Below are positions 19,250 through 30,063 of a DNA stretch of 39,009 nucleotides, piece after piece. Source of the stretch: Fragilaria crotonensis. Lineage: Eukaryota > Bacillariophyta > Fragilariophyceae > Fragilariales > Fragilariaceae. The position numbers were made by a program, and so were the translations under genes. The DNA is taken from contig JAKSYS010000603.1 of assembly GCA_022925895.1 (NCBI GenBank), forward strand, positions 1 to 39,009. Reading direction: 5' to 3'. Numbering within the stretch: the first letter of the stretch is position 1; every line of letters begins with the position of its first letter. Under the pieces are notes generated by a model that saw nothing but the letters and a program-made list of their open reading frames with translations, ran no database searches and was not told the DNA's origin.

Positions 19250-20200
19250 AAATGCTGGTACTGTATGCGCTGTTTACGATGTACTGGAGCATGGTGTATT
19301 GTAGATTGTGTATTGTGTACGGAGTGTTGCTTCTGTGCGCCATACAGTATACGAGTACAGTAATACAGCTTTTTACAGTTTCTGGCATACGGTATTCGGT
19401 GCAATATTCGGTCTTCTATTGTTTACAAGCATGGTGCACATTTCATGGTCTACTGTAGACGGTCTACGTTCTACCACGAAGTATGGTAGTATGGTTTGTC
19501 GCGTCTATCGCTCACTGGGTTATATGGTACAAGTAGTAGTACTCTATGTATGATATACAAGTACTCCGAACTCCGGAGTATGAAGGATGGTGGTGTATTG
19601 TGTTGTATTTTGTATGCTTGTTGTGCATGGCACCAGGCGTTGCGGTGTATCGTATGGTGTGCTGCATGGTTTTGTGTATCAGCATTTAGTGGCGTAGTGG
19701 CGTACTACAAGCCCTGGTATGGTTCATTCATAGTACCGTACGTTGTTGTGCGTTGTGTGTTGTTTGTGGTACGGAGTCTTACTGGAATACAGTCTACTAG
19801 TCCTACTATCTTTTCTGGTGCAATACGGTCAGTTTTTATGGTGGTACTCCGAGTACTGTACGTCGTATTGTGAACTACAGTTCTTGTGTACTGGTAGTGT
19901 ACTGTCGATGGTGCAGTATGCGTATGGTATGGTGGCATACGGTATGATATGGCGCGGTTTATGGTGTCGTGTACGGAGTGTTGTACTGGTACGGTGCTTC
20001 ATGTACATGGTAAGGTGGTGTATTGCGTACTGCATAGCTACTCGTATGACAAATGATGCCAAGTGTCTGCGCGTTTTACACCGTTCTTGCGCATGCGAGA
20101 GCGATCCGAAGAACGGCATTCCGTACCAGGTGCATGTACATTGTACTATGCATAGTACTACAAGTATGCATACTTCTGGTTTGTTCGTAGAGAGAACATG
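19250..20200. repeat. GTAC/GTAT-rich block
   Basis: About 950 bp dominated by variants of GTACTGTA, GTATGGTA and AGTACTC words, with no coding signal. The open frames on both strands arise from low complexity. Confidence 0.6.
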
Positions 20201-20533
20201 ATACTACGCTGTAGATCTTACGTAAAAAGGTATTGTAGGTGGAATATGTCATATACACAGATTTATTCTTTCATCACCAATACCAGTGCATGCTGTACGT
20301 TTCTACTGGCTTCGAAAATGCAAACGTATGCAGCCATGGTATTGCGCTTCGTAGAACCCTACCTGCGAATTTTTGTACGAAGTATCACATCAATTCGTTC
20401 GTTGTTTTGTGAACTCCACCACTTGCTGTCACCCCAATTGAATACTCCATTCTTTGGCACCTTCGCCCCTTCTTCCTCTTCCCACCAAGCACACTTTGCT
20501 CTCCTCGTTGGTGAGTTGTTCCTGCTGATTGTT

Positions 20534-20570
20534 TGAGTGTTGATTGATTTGTTCAATCAATCAACACTCA
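20534..20570. repeat. Perfect hairpin, 16-bp arms with 5-nt loop
   Basis: TGAGTGTTGATTGATT (20534-20549), loop TGTTC, AATCAATCAACACTCA (20555-20570). It is isolated and lies next to no recognised gene. Confidence 0.9.
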
Positions 20571-20652
20571 TGATGAGTTTTTGAGGTGCTCCTGTTGTGT
20601 GGGTACTGCCTCCTACGTACAGTACTCATTTCGGTATCACCGATCACCGACC

Positions 20653-20909
20653 GCAGTACTGTAGTACTTGGAGTATCTTTGAGGCTACGGTGAACCAGCA
20701 GTACTACTACTCATGTACTCCAGTACTCCAGTACTCCAGTACACTCCTCCACTGTGATACTGCTGCATTGTACAGTACTGTGTTACCTACAGTACTCATG
20801 ACAATGGACTGCAGTATTCGGAGTAGCCTGAGGCTACGGTAGACCAGTAGTACTTCTACTGATCTCCCCTCTACTCCACTATGACACTGCTGAATTGTAC
20901 AGTACTGTG
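20653..20909. repeat. Diverged tandem duplication within a GTAC-rich block
   Basis: Copy A about 20653-20782 and copy B about 20811-20909 share GAGGCTACGGT-(G/A)-ACCAG, then CTCCACT and TTGTACAGTACTGTG in the same order. Copy A also contains three and a half units of the 8-bp repeat TACTCCAG (20716-20742). Confidence 0.75.
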
Positions 20910-22079
20910 GTGATGGCATTGTACACCAGTACTAGTGCAGCTGCTGATGTTCCCGTCCAGTTGAAGACAAAGATACGTCATTGTTCTTGTCCTGTCGTGG
21001 CACCTTCATCCCGATGTACTTCTACAGTAGGCTGGCAGCAGTATGCTGCTGCTTCATTGTATTGCTTACAGGCAGGCTGGTACTATTGTTCTTTCTTGTT
21101 GTTGTTTTGCATTCAATCTCACATTGTCCCGCCTTTGTTCTGCTTTTTCTTTTAGGCGGCTGCTTGTGACAATGAATGTTGAGTGCCTCATTTTGTTGTG
21201 CTTTGATGGAAAATGGGCTTCTTCTGTTTGTGTGCCGATTGAGCATGTAAGGCAATCAGACTTTCAGAATCTATATTCGGTCACCTGCGAGAGATTCTCA
21301 TTGATATGAGTGAATCAAACCAGGTTGATCTACCGTATAGGTCCTGTTTGTCAGTTGTCTGTTTGCATGCTCAAGAGTTGTATACACACAAGCCAGTTGC
21401 AAGATCATTCTTATTTAAACCAGCAAAATGTTGCACAATCCATCACTGTCCCAAGTCTCTCGCAAACCAGCAGCTGCTATGAATGTGGTGTAAATTCATC
21501 CCCTGCCCTGCCCAGGAAAAACAGCCAACAAACAATTCATACACGTTTATTCCAGTAGGCAACAAAGCATCAAAAAGGTGGAGGAACCGGATGATTGCAA
21601 AGCTCCTCAAGCTATGACTGTACTGATGCCACTTCCTCTCCCAATCCATGCCAGCAAAAACCAAATCTATTTTACGTGCCTATGACAAAGGGGCATTTGA
21701 CTCACACAGATGGGCTCCACACTGGGAGGTGTAGTAGCCCTCGCAAAGATCTGTCTGATGGAACTTGTGGCCAAAGCCAAATTCACTGTTGTTGAAATAA
21801 TCTCAAATGGATCGCATACTACTCAGTGTGCGCTGCTTAATCCTCCGGTAGCTTTCACGGAAAATGGAAGCATTGGCTGAGAACCAATTCTTTGTGACAG
21901 CTTCGTGTGCTGATCATGATTGCCAATATCTTGATGGAGTAACTTCTGCAAATGAATTTTGTAAATGTTGATGAGTTGTCTTCGCACTTCACGCTTGGAA
22001 GCGTCTGCATGAGTCCGCGCATTGTGCCCATGGCTTCTTGGTTTTGCTCTTTTCAGAGTGTACTAGTATACAATCTCTG
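20910..22079. other. No confident gene
   Basis: A minus-strand frame (21664-21443) and a plus-strand frame (21595-21795) overlap. Neither is recognised. Given the neighbours this is probably further transposon debris. Confidence 0.3.
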
Positions 22080-22712
22080 TCAGAAGAAGTGAATGATGCT
22101 CGCTTGCCACCTTAAGCTTTGTCGAGTAAGGTCATCATGGGCCCTGTGTGATAAAAGTGTTGTCGCTGATGCCAACACCACTCCTCCTATCACATCAGAT
22201 GGAGAGCCATGATCTACATCCACTCTTTGTACAAAGGGAAGCAGTTTCTTCCCATTACAAACTGAGTTGATTAGGGCATGAACGTTTTTGGCACGTGAGA
22301 GTCCACCCACTGGGTTGTAAGAATAATTATCAGCAGATGCAGAGCGTGCCAAAAGTGTAGTTGGGTGCGTTGGCATGGTCCAGGATCTTGAGGAGAGAAA
22401 CAGTGCGTTTCTGATTGGTAGTATACATGAAGTTGGAACAAAATGATGGGGCTTCCACATCTTCATCAAGTGCAGAATTGCTGGTACAGGTAAGAATGTT
22501 TGGGTCATCACTTAACACGGACAAATCATCACTTTTGTTGCAATCCTCAATATCCTCACAAGAAGTGCTTTCAACTTCCACACCATTGCCAGCCGGAGAC
22601 TACAGAAGGTTGTACTGCAGAAGGTTGTCTGTGCCAACAAAATCCATGCAGGGATCATTCACCAAATGTCGCCTTAAAGGGCAGGCCTTTTGTTACTTGT
22701 GCATGTGACATT
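22080..22712 (-). pseudogene. Second Plavaka-like transposase N-terminal fragment
   Basis: Reading minus from about 22712, a Cys/His-containing start with stops (K-A-C-P-L-R-R-H-L) leads to an acidic linker (N-K-S-D-D-L-S-V-L-S-D-D). The conserved block N-Q-K-R-T-V-S-L-L-K-I-L-D-H-A-N-A-P-N-Y follows. Reading shifts near 22350, at a TTTT run, to the next block (N-Y-S-Y-N-P-V-G-G-L-S-R-A-K-N-V), then L-L-P-F-V and G-S-P-S-D-V-I. I know this order from the N-terminal part of diatom Plavaka-like transposases. It is equivalent in position to 7825-8480 of the TIR element but clearly diverged from it, so it is a different copy or subfamily. The catalytic part is missing. Confidence 0.6.
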
Positions 22713-22984
22713 CCCATCCTCATGAAGACGGCAACGGTGTGAAACAGACGCACCATGTGTTGCTGCAAGGTGTGATTTCTTCACAATGAAATTATAGCAC
22801 GCAATGTTTCTATCAATATGCTGTGTATATGCTGCTTGATTGGAAAATGGTTTCTTGTTGAACTTCTTCAGGCAGAAGGGGTTTTAACAGAAGAGCAGGG
22901 GTGCCTTTGAGGACAACATTTTGAAGAGGACGAGTGAAGTGAAAATGAGATGTCAAAAGATGACAGGGCACAGATTCACTGCAC

Positions 22985-23390
22985 ACCAGTGCATGACCTT
23001 GGGGCCCGTTAGCCGGCCGGAAACCGCGGGCCAGCCGTGATTTTGGGCGGCTGCGGTCCATGTATTTCTGTCCCGGTCGATTCCTATCACTTTTCGGCCA
23101 ATCGCGGGTAAAGGGCGGATCACCTGTCATTTTTCACGGGTACGGTGGTTGCTGACAACGTACTGTCAGTACAGTACTGTGTACTATGTTTGTACTATGT
23201 ACTGTACTTCCTTACGACTGCGGCCGGGTCCGGGAACGGGCAGGGACAGTCCGGCTGCGGCCCTGTGCGGGCAGGGACTGTCGGACTGCAGACGGGTACG
23301 GCCAGGCTCACATATTGGCATACGGCCGGCTGCGGCCAAAAGCCTCTGCAAAAATTTGGCCGGCTGCGGCTTCGGGTACCGTTTTATCTC
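22985..23390. repeat. GC-rich islet with repeated GGCTGCGG words
   Basis: CGGCTGCGG or CGACTGCGG occurs near 23047, 23216, 23250, 23327 and 23360 within sequence much richer in G+C than its surroundings. It is interrupted by a GTAC-rich patch (23158-23210). No gene is supported, although frames are open on both strands. Confidence 0.6.
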
Positions 23391-23678
23391 AGATGTCATG
23401 CACTGCTGCACACCAGCACAGAATTTTGGGAAAGCATGCATTCAAATTGTACATGTACTTTTGGTACATTTTTGGTGTATGTAAAAAATGAAGGGGGGTG
23501 TGGTATGAATTCAAAATTCAAAACCTCTGCATGAATGTGTAGAACCTACCTACGAACTTGGTACTTGGTACAAAATTCAAATGGTCGCAAAATACTATCC
23601 CACAAAAAGGATTTCCAGTGTTCAAAATTTGGTGCACCATCAAAAGTTTTCCAACAACAAGCAAGCACAAATACGACC

Positions 23679-25075
23679 ATGGCATCAATGCCACAGGAAA
23701 CAGCAGCAGGCATCACTGCCTTAAAGCCCAGCTCTAGGAAACAAAGGAGAGAGTTCATAAAGGCGTGCAACAAGTGACCACAGATCCCAATGATCTGATT
23801 CAAAGTGACAACGAGGAGGAAGAGGAGTTGGTGCCACAGAAAATGGATGCAAAACAAGGATGGAGGCATGCATACGGAAATCCACCATCCCTACCTTCAA
23901 CTATTGGAAGCATGCATACAGAAATCCACCATCCCTACCTTCAACTATTAAAGTCGGGAATCAAGTGACAGCCAACTAACATCATCGGTTCCAGGGCTAA
24001 GCAGCTTAATGGACATGAGCATGACGGAAATCTCAGAAGAGAATCAAATCAGTATGATCAAGACTTGCATGAAAAAAACGTGTTCTCTATTTGGAAGTTC
24101 TATCAAAAGACTATCATTCTCATTCCAGTGAAGATGAGAAAACACTTTGTGGCTTTATCATGAAGCACACAAACATTCGAGGAACCCAAAACTGGTGGCT
24201 TGGGATGTGGAGAATACTTGTAAAAACACACACTGATCTTCGGAACAATGCAATAAAAAACATGCAAATGAAATTCAAAGGTGAGGATTTGAAGTGGATG
24301 TAACTTTGCCAAGTCCGGAGCATACTCACACCCACTTGCTTTCAACATCAAACACCTTGCATTCAGAGGGATTCACTTCCCATTTAGGAACGTATGGACA
24401 CAGCCTGTACAGTGGATGCAAGGATGAAACCAGTTACCTCCTCAAGATGAGGATAACATCTGCTACAATGCCCAAATCATAGACATTTACTCGGCAGCAG
24501 CAACTGGAATAACATTATCAACAACATGGAGAACCACTGTGCAACAACTGACAGGAAAGTATGGAGCAAGAAAATCCTGTCCATAAGTGATGAAGCATTC
24601 ATTTTGCGGTGCCTGATCAACTATGGGAAGAGGTGGTTTGCCGAATTAGTAAAGACAGAGAAAATGGTAAGTTTATCCGAGTGGTTTGTCACAGAACAAA
24701 CAACAAGGAACTGACTTGTTTTGTTATCACTTGTTGGAAACATCAAATCGGTACATTGACAGATGAGGACAACAAAAACCTACCCGTAAGTTACACTATG
24801 ATAAGTGAAATGAAAAACCACATCCTAAATTCTGACCAATCTTTTCTCATGTTCTGCAGCCACCACCTTACACATTCTCCAGGAACAAGGGTGCTCGCTC
24901 ATGATAATGGGGAGGCTGTGGTTGGTCACAGGCTGGAATGAGGAAATACGATGAATTATACATGGCCATCAAGAATGATAGAAAGAAATCAGCCCAAACA
25001 TTCAACCAGGAACTACTAAAAATGTTTCTGTCGAGAAGGAAAAGGAGTCTGGCCAGGGGTCAGGAAACAATTTGA
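23679..25075 (+). pseudogene. Second copy of the GWS-box transposon accessory gene
   Basis: An ATG at 23679 opens a short frame with a basic start (S-S-R-K-Q-R-R-E-F-I-K) to 23777. An acidic segment (S-D-N-E-E-E-E-E-L-V) follows in another frame. 24526-24714 contains I-S-D-E-A-F-I-L-R-C-L-I-N-Y-G, matching the S-D-E-A-F block near 11840. The frame of P-P-Y-T-F-S near 24860 has two stop codons just before W-G-G-C-G-W-S-Q-A-G-M-R-K-Y-D-E-L-Y (24908 onward), matching the GWS box near 12019. It ends with TGA 25073-25075. The order of segments matches the 10559-12276 gene, so I call them paralogues. At least four frame changes make it non-functional as read. Confidence 0.6.
23866..23949 (+). repeat. 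44-bp direct duplication
   Basis: A segment starting GCATGCATACGGAAATCC at 23866 is repeated from 23910 with one change over 40 bp. It is a recent tandem duplication inside the broken accessory gene. Confidence 0.88.
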
Positions 25076-25399
25076 TGACAAGGGTAAGAAATGCCCACAC
25101 AAGCGCATGGATGTATTTGAGACAACTCTGATGAGGAGGATGATAACTACTCAGGCATCTTGCTTCTGAACTTGTCTACAGTGAAGTGAAAGTGGAGGCA
25201 GTTTAGAATTGATCAGACACTTAGTATGAATAGTAGAATGCTTCATCAAAGCCACACGAATAGGCACATTAACACTAATATCCAACAAAAGTTAAAATGT
25301 GTGACATGTATGTCAATTATATGAACAATGTCAGCTCAGAACTACTGTGGTGATTACTTCATACACACTACACAGCAACCTTCTTCTTTTCGGATGTCA

Positions 25400-25620
25400 A
25401 ATTCAGGAATTGAAATTCATGATCACAAATGAAGAAGTGGTATAGTTCAGATATTTCGAGTCCCAAAGCTCAGGAATTCCACTTGGAAGCTAGTTAAAAT
25501 GAGTCATTGAATTTCAGGATTTGAAATTTTGGAGCTCAGGAATACAAAGTACGAGATCCTATGCAAGAGATGAAAAATTCAGGAAAAAGAAATTTCCGAG
25601 TTCAGGAAATACGAGGAAAC
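25400..25620. repeat. Second TTCAGGA-motif cluster
   Basis: Repeated ATTCAGGAATTGAAATT, GCTCAGGAATTCC, TTTCAGGATTTGAAATT and GTTCAGGAAAT. It is of the same type as 19060-19235. Confidence 0.65.
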
Positions 25621-25699
25621 CCACTTCATACACATGATGTACAAGCTCTTTAGTCCTAAGTTTTTACCTGTATTTTAGGTAAACATTATGAGCAAAAAA

Positions 25700-25840
25700 A
25701 ATATCATATCAAAGATGATTGGTTTTTCATATCCAAGAGCCGACTTGGTTTTGGCACCCTTAGATGTGATGACACTGATGACTGGTGGCTCGCATGTTGG
25801 GCTAAGGATTTTTCCAAAAGCATTCGATGAAGAATGTGAT
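25700..25840 (-). pseudogene. Short copia-like pol fragment, inverted relative to the first
   Basis: Minus-strand reading gives S-S-S-N-A-F-G-K-I-L, then S-K-G-A-K-T-K, the same end motif as the fragment at 18.4-19.0 kb. At DNA level 25743-25766 matches the reverse complement of 19009-19032 at 23 of 24 positions. Too short to say more. Confidence 0.5.
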
Positions 25841-26238
25841 TATGACATGATGGCAAAGTTTTGATATCTTGTCTGGCATTCCTTCCCTCATTGTAATTGC
25901 TTGCCAATGAATACCTCCCTCAACATTTCTTGTTGACCAGCCTAGCATATACTAGTTATATCCCTATTAACCAGAGCAAGTATTGCTCCTTTGCACATAC
26001 ACTCACGGCTCACACGACTTAATAGCTGGATCGTGGCTCTTGCCAACTAGTAATAAATTCCATTCCATTCCTGTTTCCCGATTCCCGAGTGAATTCGCCG
26101 AAAGCGGAATTCCGGTTGTGGTTGTCTGTCTGCCTGTACAGCTAACGCTTCAGCACCGATACCGTCGTGGTCTACTGGTAGTAAACGCTTGCTATCCTTG
26201 AAAGTTGATACACTGACACACCCATCACCCATCACACC
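25841..26238. promoter_or_regulatory. Upstream region of the plastid-targeted gene
   Basis: No gene is seen. The 5' leader just before the ATG contains CACCCATCACCCATCACACC. Promoter elements cannot be identified with confidence. Confidence 0.3.
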
Positions 26239-27803
26239 ATGATATCCTTGAAATTGCTTCTTTTCGTGACAGTGACTCTCCTTGGTGCCAACGCCTTCAG
26301 TTCCATAAGGCTTCATGCTCGATCATCAACGACTCTTCAACTAGCAACGTCTTCCAGAGACTTGAAAGATCGTGGTAAACGAACGCAAGGGAAGCGGACA
26401 GCCGCAGATATTGGTGTCGTTCTGAAACGCTTATCGCGAGCAAGGGCATTGAGAAACACCGTGAAGAACACAGTGAGGTCACCGTCAACAGTCACAGCAG
26501 ACGACCGCGTTGGAAAGCTAAATTGACCGAAGCAATTGACGCCAGACTTCGAGGAAATGGTCCGTCATCAAACTTTGTAGATGGACGAATCAATTTATCA
26601 AGAGATTCCATAGGAGCACTGCTTGGATTTAACAACGAAGAGAAAACAAAAGCTGGTCACGAGATTGTTGTATTGTTCGGAAAGCACCTCATTGATGATC
26701 AAGTGACGGTGGAATACGCCTCAAGGATACGAACCTTGGCACAATTACTCAAGAACGAGGAGCTGGATCCTGATCTCATTTGCTTTTGTGGAGAGATTCG
26801 TCAAGGCAATCATGTTTCCGACGCGGATGCCGGCTTCATGTTCTTCAAACATGTGTGCGCCAACGAGGGAATCTCCCTAGACAATATCAAATTCTTTATT
26901 GATCGAACGAGCGGTAACGAAGGGAAAGCCTTGCAGCATGTCGCGACACATATTCGAAAGGAACACGTCACAGAATGGCTGGCCATTAGTCAAGAGGCGG
27001 AATCACCAAAAGATGAGTACGGGATGGAACGAAAGATGCCCCGCAAAAAGATTCATTTGCACTTTACTCTCATTTCCAATGAATATCACTTGTGCAATCT
27101 CAATGACATTCACCACAGATCTCCAAACCAATCGCCACTGAGGCCGATTGAGATGCTGCGAACGACGGATCGGTCGCATGAAGAAATTAATACAGAATAC
27201 GATGACGAACTTTCTCTCTTTGAAAACCACAGCAACGACAGAAAGACGACTGATCGTATCCACGGCATTATCGAATGTTCTTGGAGCTACATGTATTCTA
27301 CGTATCCTTATTCGTACACCAACGACGACGCAAGCGCCTTCATGGGTCGCTGTTATCTGCTGGGCGAAGAGCTCATGCCTCTGTTTGTCAACATGAAGGG
27401 CGTTGTGGCAGAACGGGAATTCCTTCAGAGAGACAACTACGTCACGGCTGCCGCCATTCGACACCAGTTGGTGTCCCTCATGGAAGATCTGTACAGGACT
27501 TCACCGGGGTTGCGAAGTGGGTTGCGGGAAGTTACCACGTTTTCGGATAATGAAGACACTGTTGATATTGTATTGGAGGGGGCCACGTTATCGCTGGGGC
27601 GATGCATTGATCTGGTGCGGCCAGCAGGGCTTCATCAGTCGTCGGTGAGCAAGGCGGAGTACACGAAGGCATTGCGGTGGCTCAATCACTGCATGACTCA
27701 GATTCAAACCTATTGTGACCCAGATCAACCTCTGGATCAATCTGAATGGGGGAGACTTGGACCGCATGAAGAAGAGAAACTGATTGGTGGACAAGGAATT
27801 TGA
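26239..27803 (+). CDS. Predicted plastid-targeted DUF218/YdcF-like protein
   Basis: ATG 26239 opens a classic signal peptide (M-I-S-L-K-L-L-L-F-V-T-V-T-L-L-G) ending A-N-A then F-S-S-I-R-L-H-A-R. This Phe-type cleavage motif plus a basic, hydroxylated transit stretch is the bipartite plastid presequence of diatoms and relatives. The first frame stops at 26524; the long mature part (426 residues) is in the neighbouring frame, so a small intron or an indel lies near 26500, though no donor of the right phase is obvious. The mature part resembles the DUF218 fold: H-E-I-V-V-L-F-G-K-H-L, S-R-I-R-T-L-A-Q-L-L, C-F-C-G-E-I-R-Q-G, D-A-D-A-G-F-M-F-F, D-R-T-S-G-N-E-G-K-A, and F-T-L-I-S-N-E-Y-H-L. The family is little characterised (envelope biogenesis roles in bacteria), so no reaction is proposed. 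The same frame continues open for 60 codons beyond the TGA at 27801. Confidence 0.68.
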
Positions 27804-27986
27804 GAAGCCAATCGCACTTTAGAACGAGTCCGACAAGGCAGTCGCGAGGTTGTCCTCCAGGGTGGAGATCCACCTCGGTATTGTCCGTCGATTGCTGGTC
27901 AGTACGCAGACTCGCACAAGCAATGGGGCACTTTAAACGGAATGGCTCAGATAGTATTATTCCAACGAGATACGGTCTCTTACTGA
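27804..27986 (+). other. In-frame open extension after the TGA of the plastid gene
   Basis: Sixty codons, coding-like (E-A-N-R-T-L-E-R-V-R-Q-G-S-R-E-V-V-L-Q-G-G), in the same frame as the upstream gene and ended by TGA 27984-27986. It could be the true C-terminus behind a nonsense change or recoded TGA, or simply 3' UTR. Confidence 0.35.
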
Positions 27987-28699
27987 ACAAACTCTGTATC
28001 TGTTTGTTTGGTCGACCCTAGGCTTTGTTGCAGGATCGGATTTCATTTGACAGACAAGGTGGAACTCCGATTTCTAATAGACACATGTTAATCTTTTTAG
28101 TTTCAATGGTTTATGTTGGATTACGTGAAGGGCATTCGAAGACTGGATGCCAAATCATACAACATGTATCGTACTCGTTCATCATTGAATTGATTTTTCG
28201 TTTGGTCTGTCTCTATGCACTCCAAAAAGTTAGAAAGCAGATCTTGAAAGCCTCATTCACCGCTACTATGATGATACACTAGACGCAGACGAATCATCGG
28301 ATGACAGTATTGACAGAGAAAGCCGATCGTGTTGACGTGGCTAAGCCTTGGAGCCTTCGATGTTGCGCAGCGTGAGTCGTCAGAAAATTCAACCTTGGTA
28401 ACGAACGACGAACAAATTGGGTTTAACACAGATTTTGCTGATATCGTTATCGAATGTGGCACCAATAGTTCAGAAGATTATCGGGTCATTACTCTCCGGA
28501 GATCGAAGCAAATTGTAGCCGACAATATCCTGGCCGAGAGACCAAGATCCAATGACATGAATATTAGTCCAACGTGACGCCGGGTGGCCCGGGGCTGGCT
28601 AAAAAGAATGCTCCTCAGGAAGTGCTCGTGTGGAAGCAGTTAGTCGATCCGATTCCTCGGGGCATTTCTACAGAAACATCAAAAATTGTCGCTCTTTAG
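27987..28699 (+). other. Unresolved coding-like stretch, plus strand
   Basis: Short coding-like pieces lie in changing frames: K-A-D-L-E-S-L-I-H-R-Y-Y-D-D-T-L-D-A-D near 28250, Q-I-G-F-N-T-D-F-A-D-I-V-I-E-C-G near 28420, and A-P-Q-E-V-L-V-W-K-Q-L-V-D-P near 28610, ending at TAG 28697-28699. They could be exons or an indel-broken gene, or the continuation of the upstream gene. No family is recognised. The final stop overlaps the stop of the convergent ArfGAP gene. Confidence 0.3.
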
Positions 28700-30063
28700 G
28701 TTTTCTTTTGAGTGTACGCCAACATATCCATAACGTTTCCGCCTGGCATCACGTTGTCTGACATTGTTTGTCGTTGCTGTTGCGGCGGTACCGCCGCGAA
28801 GGAAGCATGCGCCATGCCGCCATGGTTCATCCCACCCACCATCATGCCTCCGTTGTTCATACTCATACCTCCAAATGATGCATGACACCATTCATTTCCA
28901 CCGAAACCGTGACCGATTGTTCCTCCTCCCGTCTGATTCATGGCGAAACCATTCATTTGGTTTTGTTGCATAGGCATAGCCATCTGTTGCTGCATCGCAA
29001 ACTGCTGCTGCATTTGTGGGTTGTTGTAGCCACCCATCATGCTCATGTTCTGATTCATCATGACTCCACCCTGTTGTTGCATCCTGGTGGTATTCTGATG
29101 TGGTGGCATTTGATGGCCATATGACTGGTGGACAGGCGGTGGTACTGCACTCATCATGGAAATGACTCCGCTTTGAGCACTGGAGCGCATGATTGGCTTT
29201 GTGGTCGAAGCGGTCAGGGCCACAAGTCCGCTGAAATCAGACGCTGTCGATGGAGCTCCAGCAGCAGCAGTAGTAGCTGGCGGCATGGTGAATCCAGTAA
29301 AGTCCGCCGATCTTGGTGCTGGTGCCACTGAAGCTGGTATCGTGTTAGAGTTCTGGTTTAAGAGATTCGAACAAATCGTTGTTCGCCGCTGGAGCTGGAG
29401 CCTGGCTGGAGGAACGGCGAAAGCATCAAAGGTCGGAGCCTCGGATTGTGCAGATGTAAAGTCACCAAAGAGATCAATCGTGGAGGTGCAGGAGTTGCTG
29501 TTGTTGTCAAAGAAACGGGAGAAGCAAAGTCAACAAATCTACCAACGGAGGCGTCGGGGCCGATGCAGGTGCCGGCACTTGTTTCATCCTTTGGAAATCA
29601 GTCCTCGCGGCGCTACGTGGTGGAGGAGCAGCCCAAGGTGCAACCTGTGCCTGAGGCGCAGCAACGGCAACGGTAGCAGAGACAGGTCCGTCGTAATTTC
29701 CAAGTACCGCTTGTTTTCATAAGCATCCACGACGAATCGTTTGTACACGGTCAAATCACTTCCGGGCTGTGGACGACCGTTCTGACCACAAGGTGGAGCA
29801 TGCTTTAGCCAGGTTCCAAGACAATATTCGTTGCCTTTGCGCTCCAATTCAGCAACCTCTTCATCAGTCCAACTGGACATGGTTGTTGACTTGCATCGAT
29901 GGGATATAGCTTGATGGCTAGACTTGCATTCATTGCAAACAAACGTGTAAAACTTGATGCAGACAGAACCAAAACCAAATTTCTTCTCCGTTCCACAATT
30001 TGGGCAAATCGTGTTGCTTTTCAATTTTGCCAAACGTTTCACTTTCTCTTCCGCGGCAGTCAT
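28696..30063 (-). CDS. ArfGAP-domain protein with Gln/Met-rich tail, frame-interrupted
   Basis: From ATG 30063 the N-terminal 130 residues form an ArfGAP domain. They contain the C4 zinc finger C-P-N-C ... C-N-E-C (19 residues between the pairs, slightly longer than usual), then H-Q-A-I-S-H-R-C-K-S and W-T-D-E-E-V-A-E-L-E-R-K-G-N. This is closest in style to the AGD14/Drongo-like class, in which the canonical C-R-D-C is altered. The expected role is stimulating GTP hydrolysis by Arf GTPases in vesicle traffic; whether the catalytic arginine finger is retained is unclear. Reading changes frame near 29690 and again near 29515, then continues with S-T-I-D-L-F-G-D-F and a 210-residue low-complexity tail rich in Gln, Met, Asn and Gly, ending at TAA 28696-28698. 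The tail is typical of clathrin-adaptor-binding ArfGAPs (inference). Confidence 0.75.

Noticed and set aside
19252-20201. Several overlapping plus frames of 70-150 codons
   Set aside because: They lie in the GTAC/GTAT-rich block, are low-complexity Tyr/Val/Cys-rich translations, and are equally open on the other strand.
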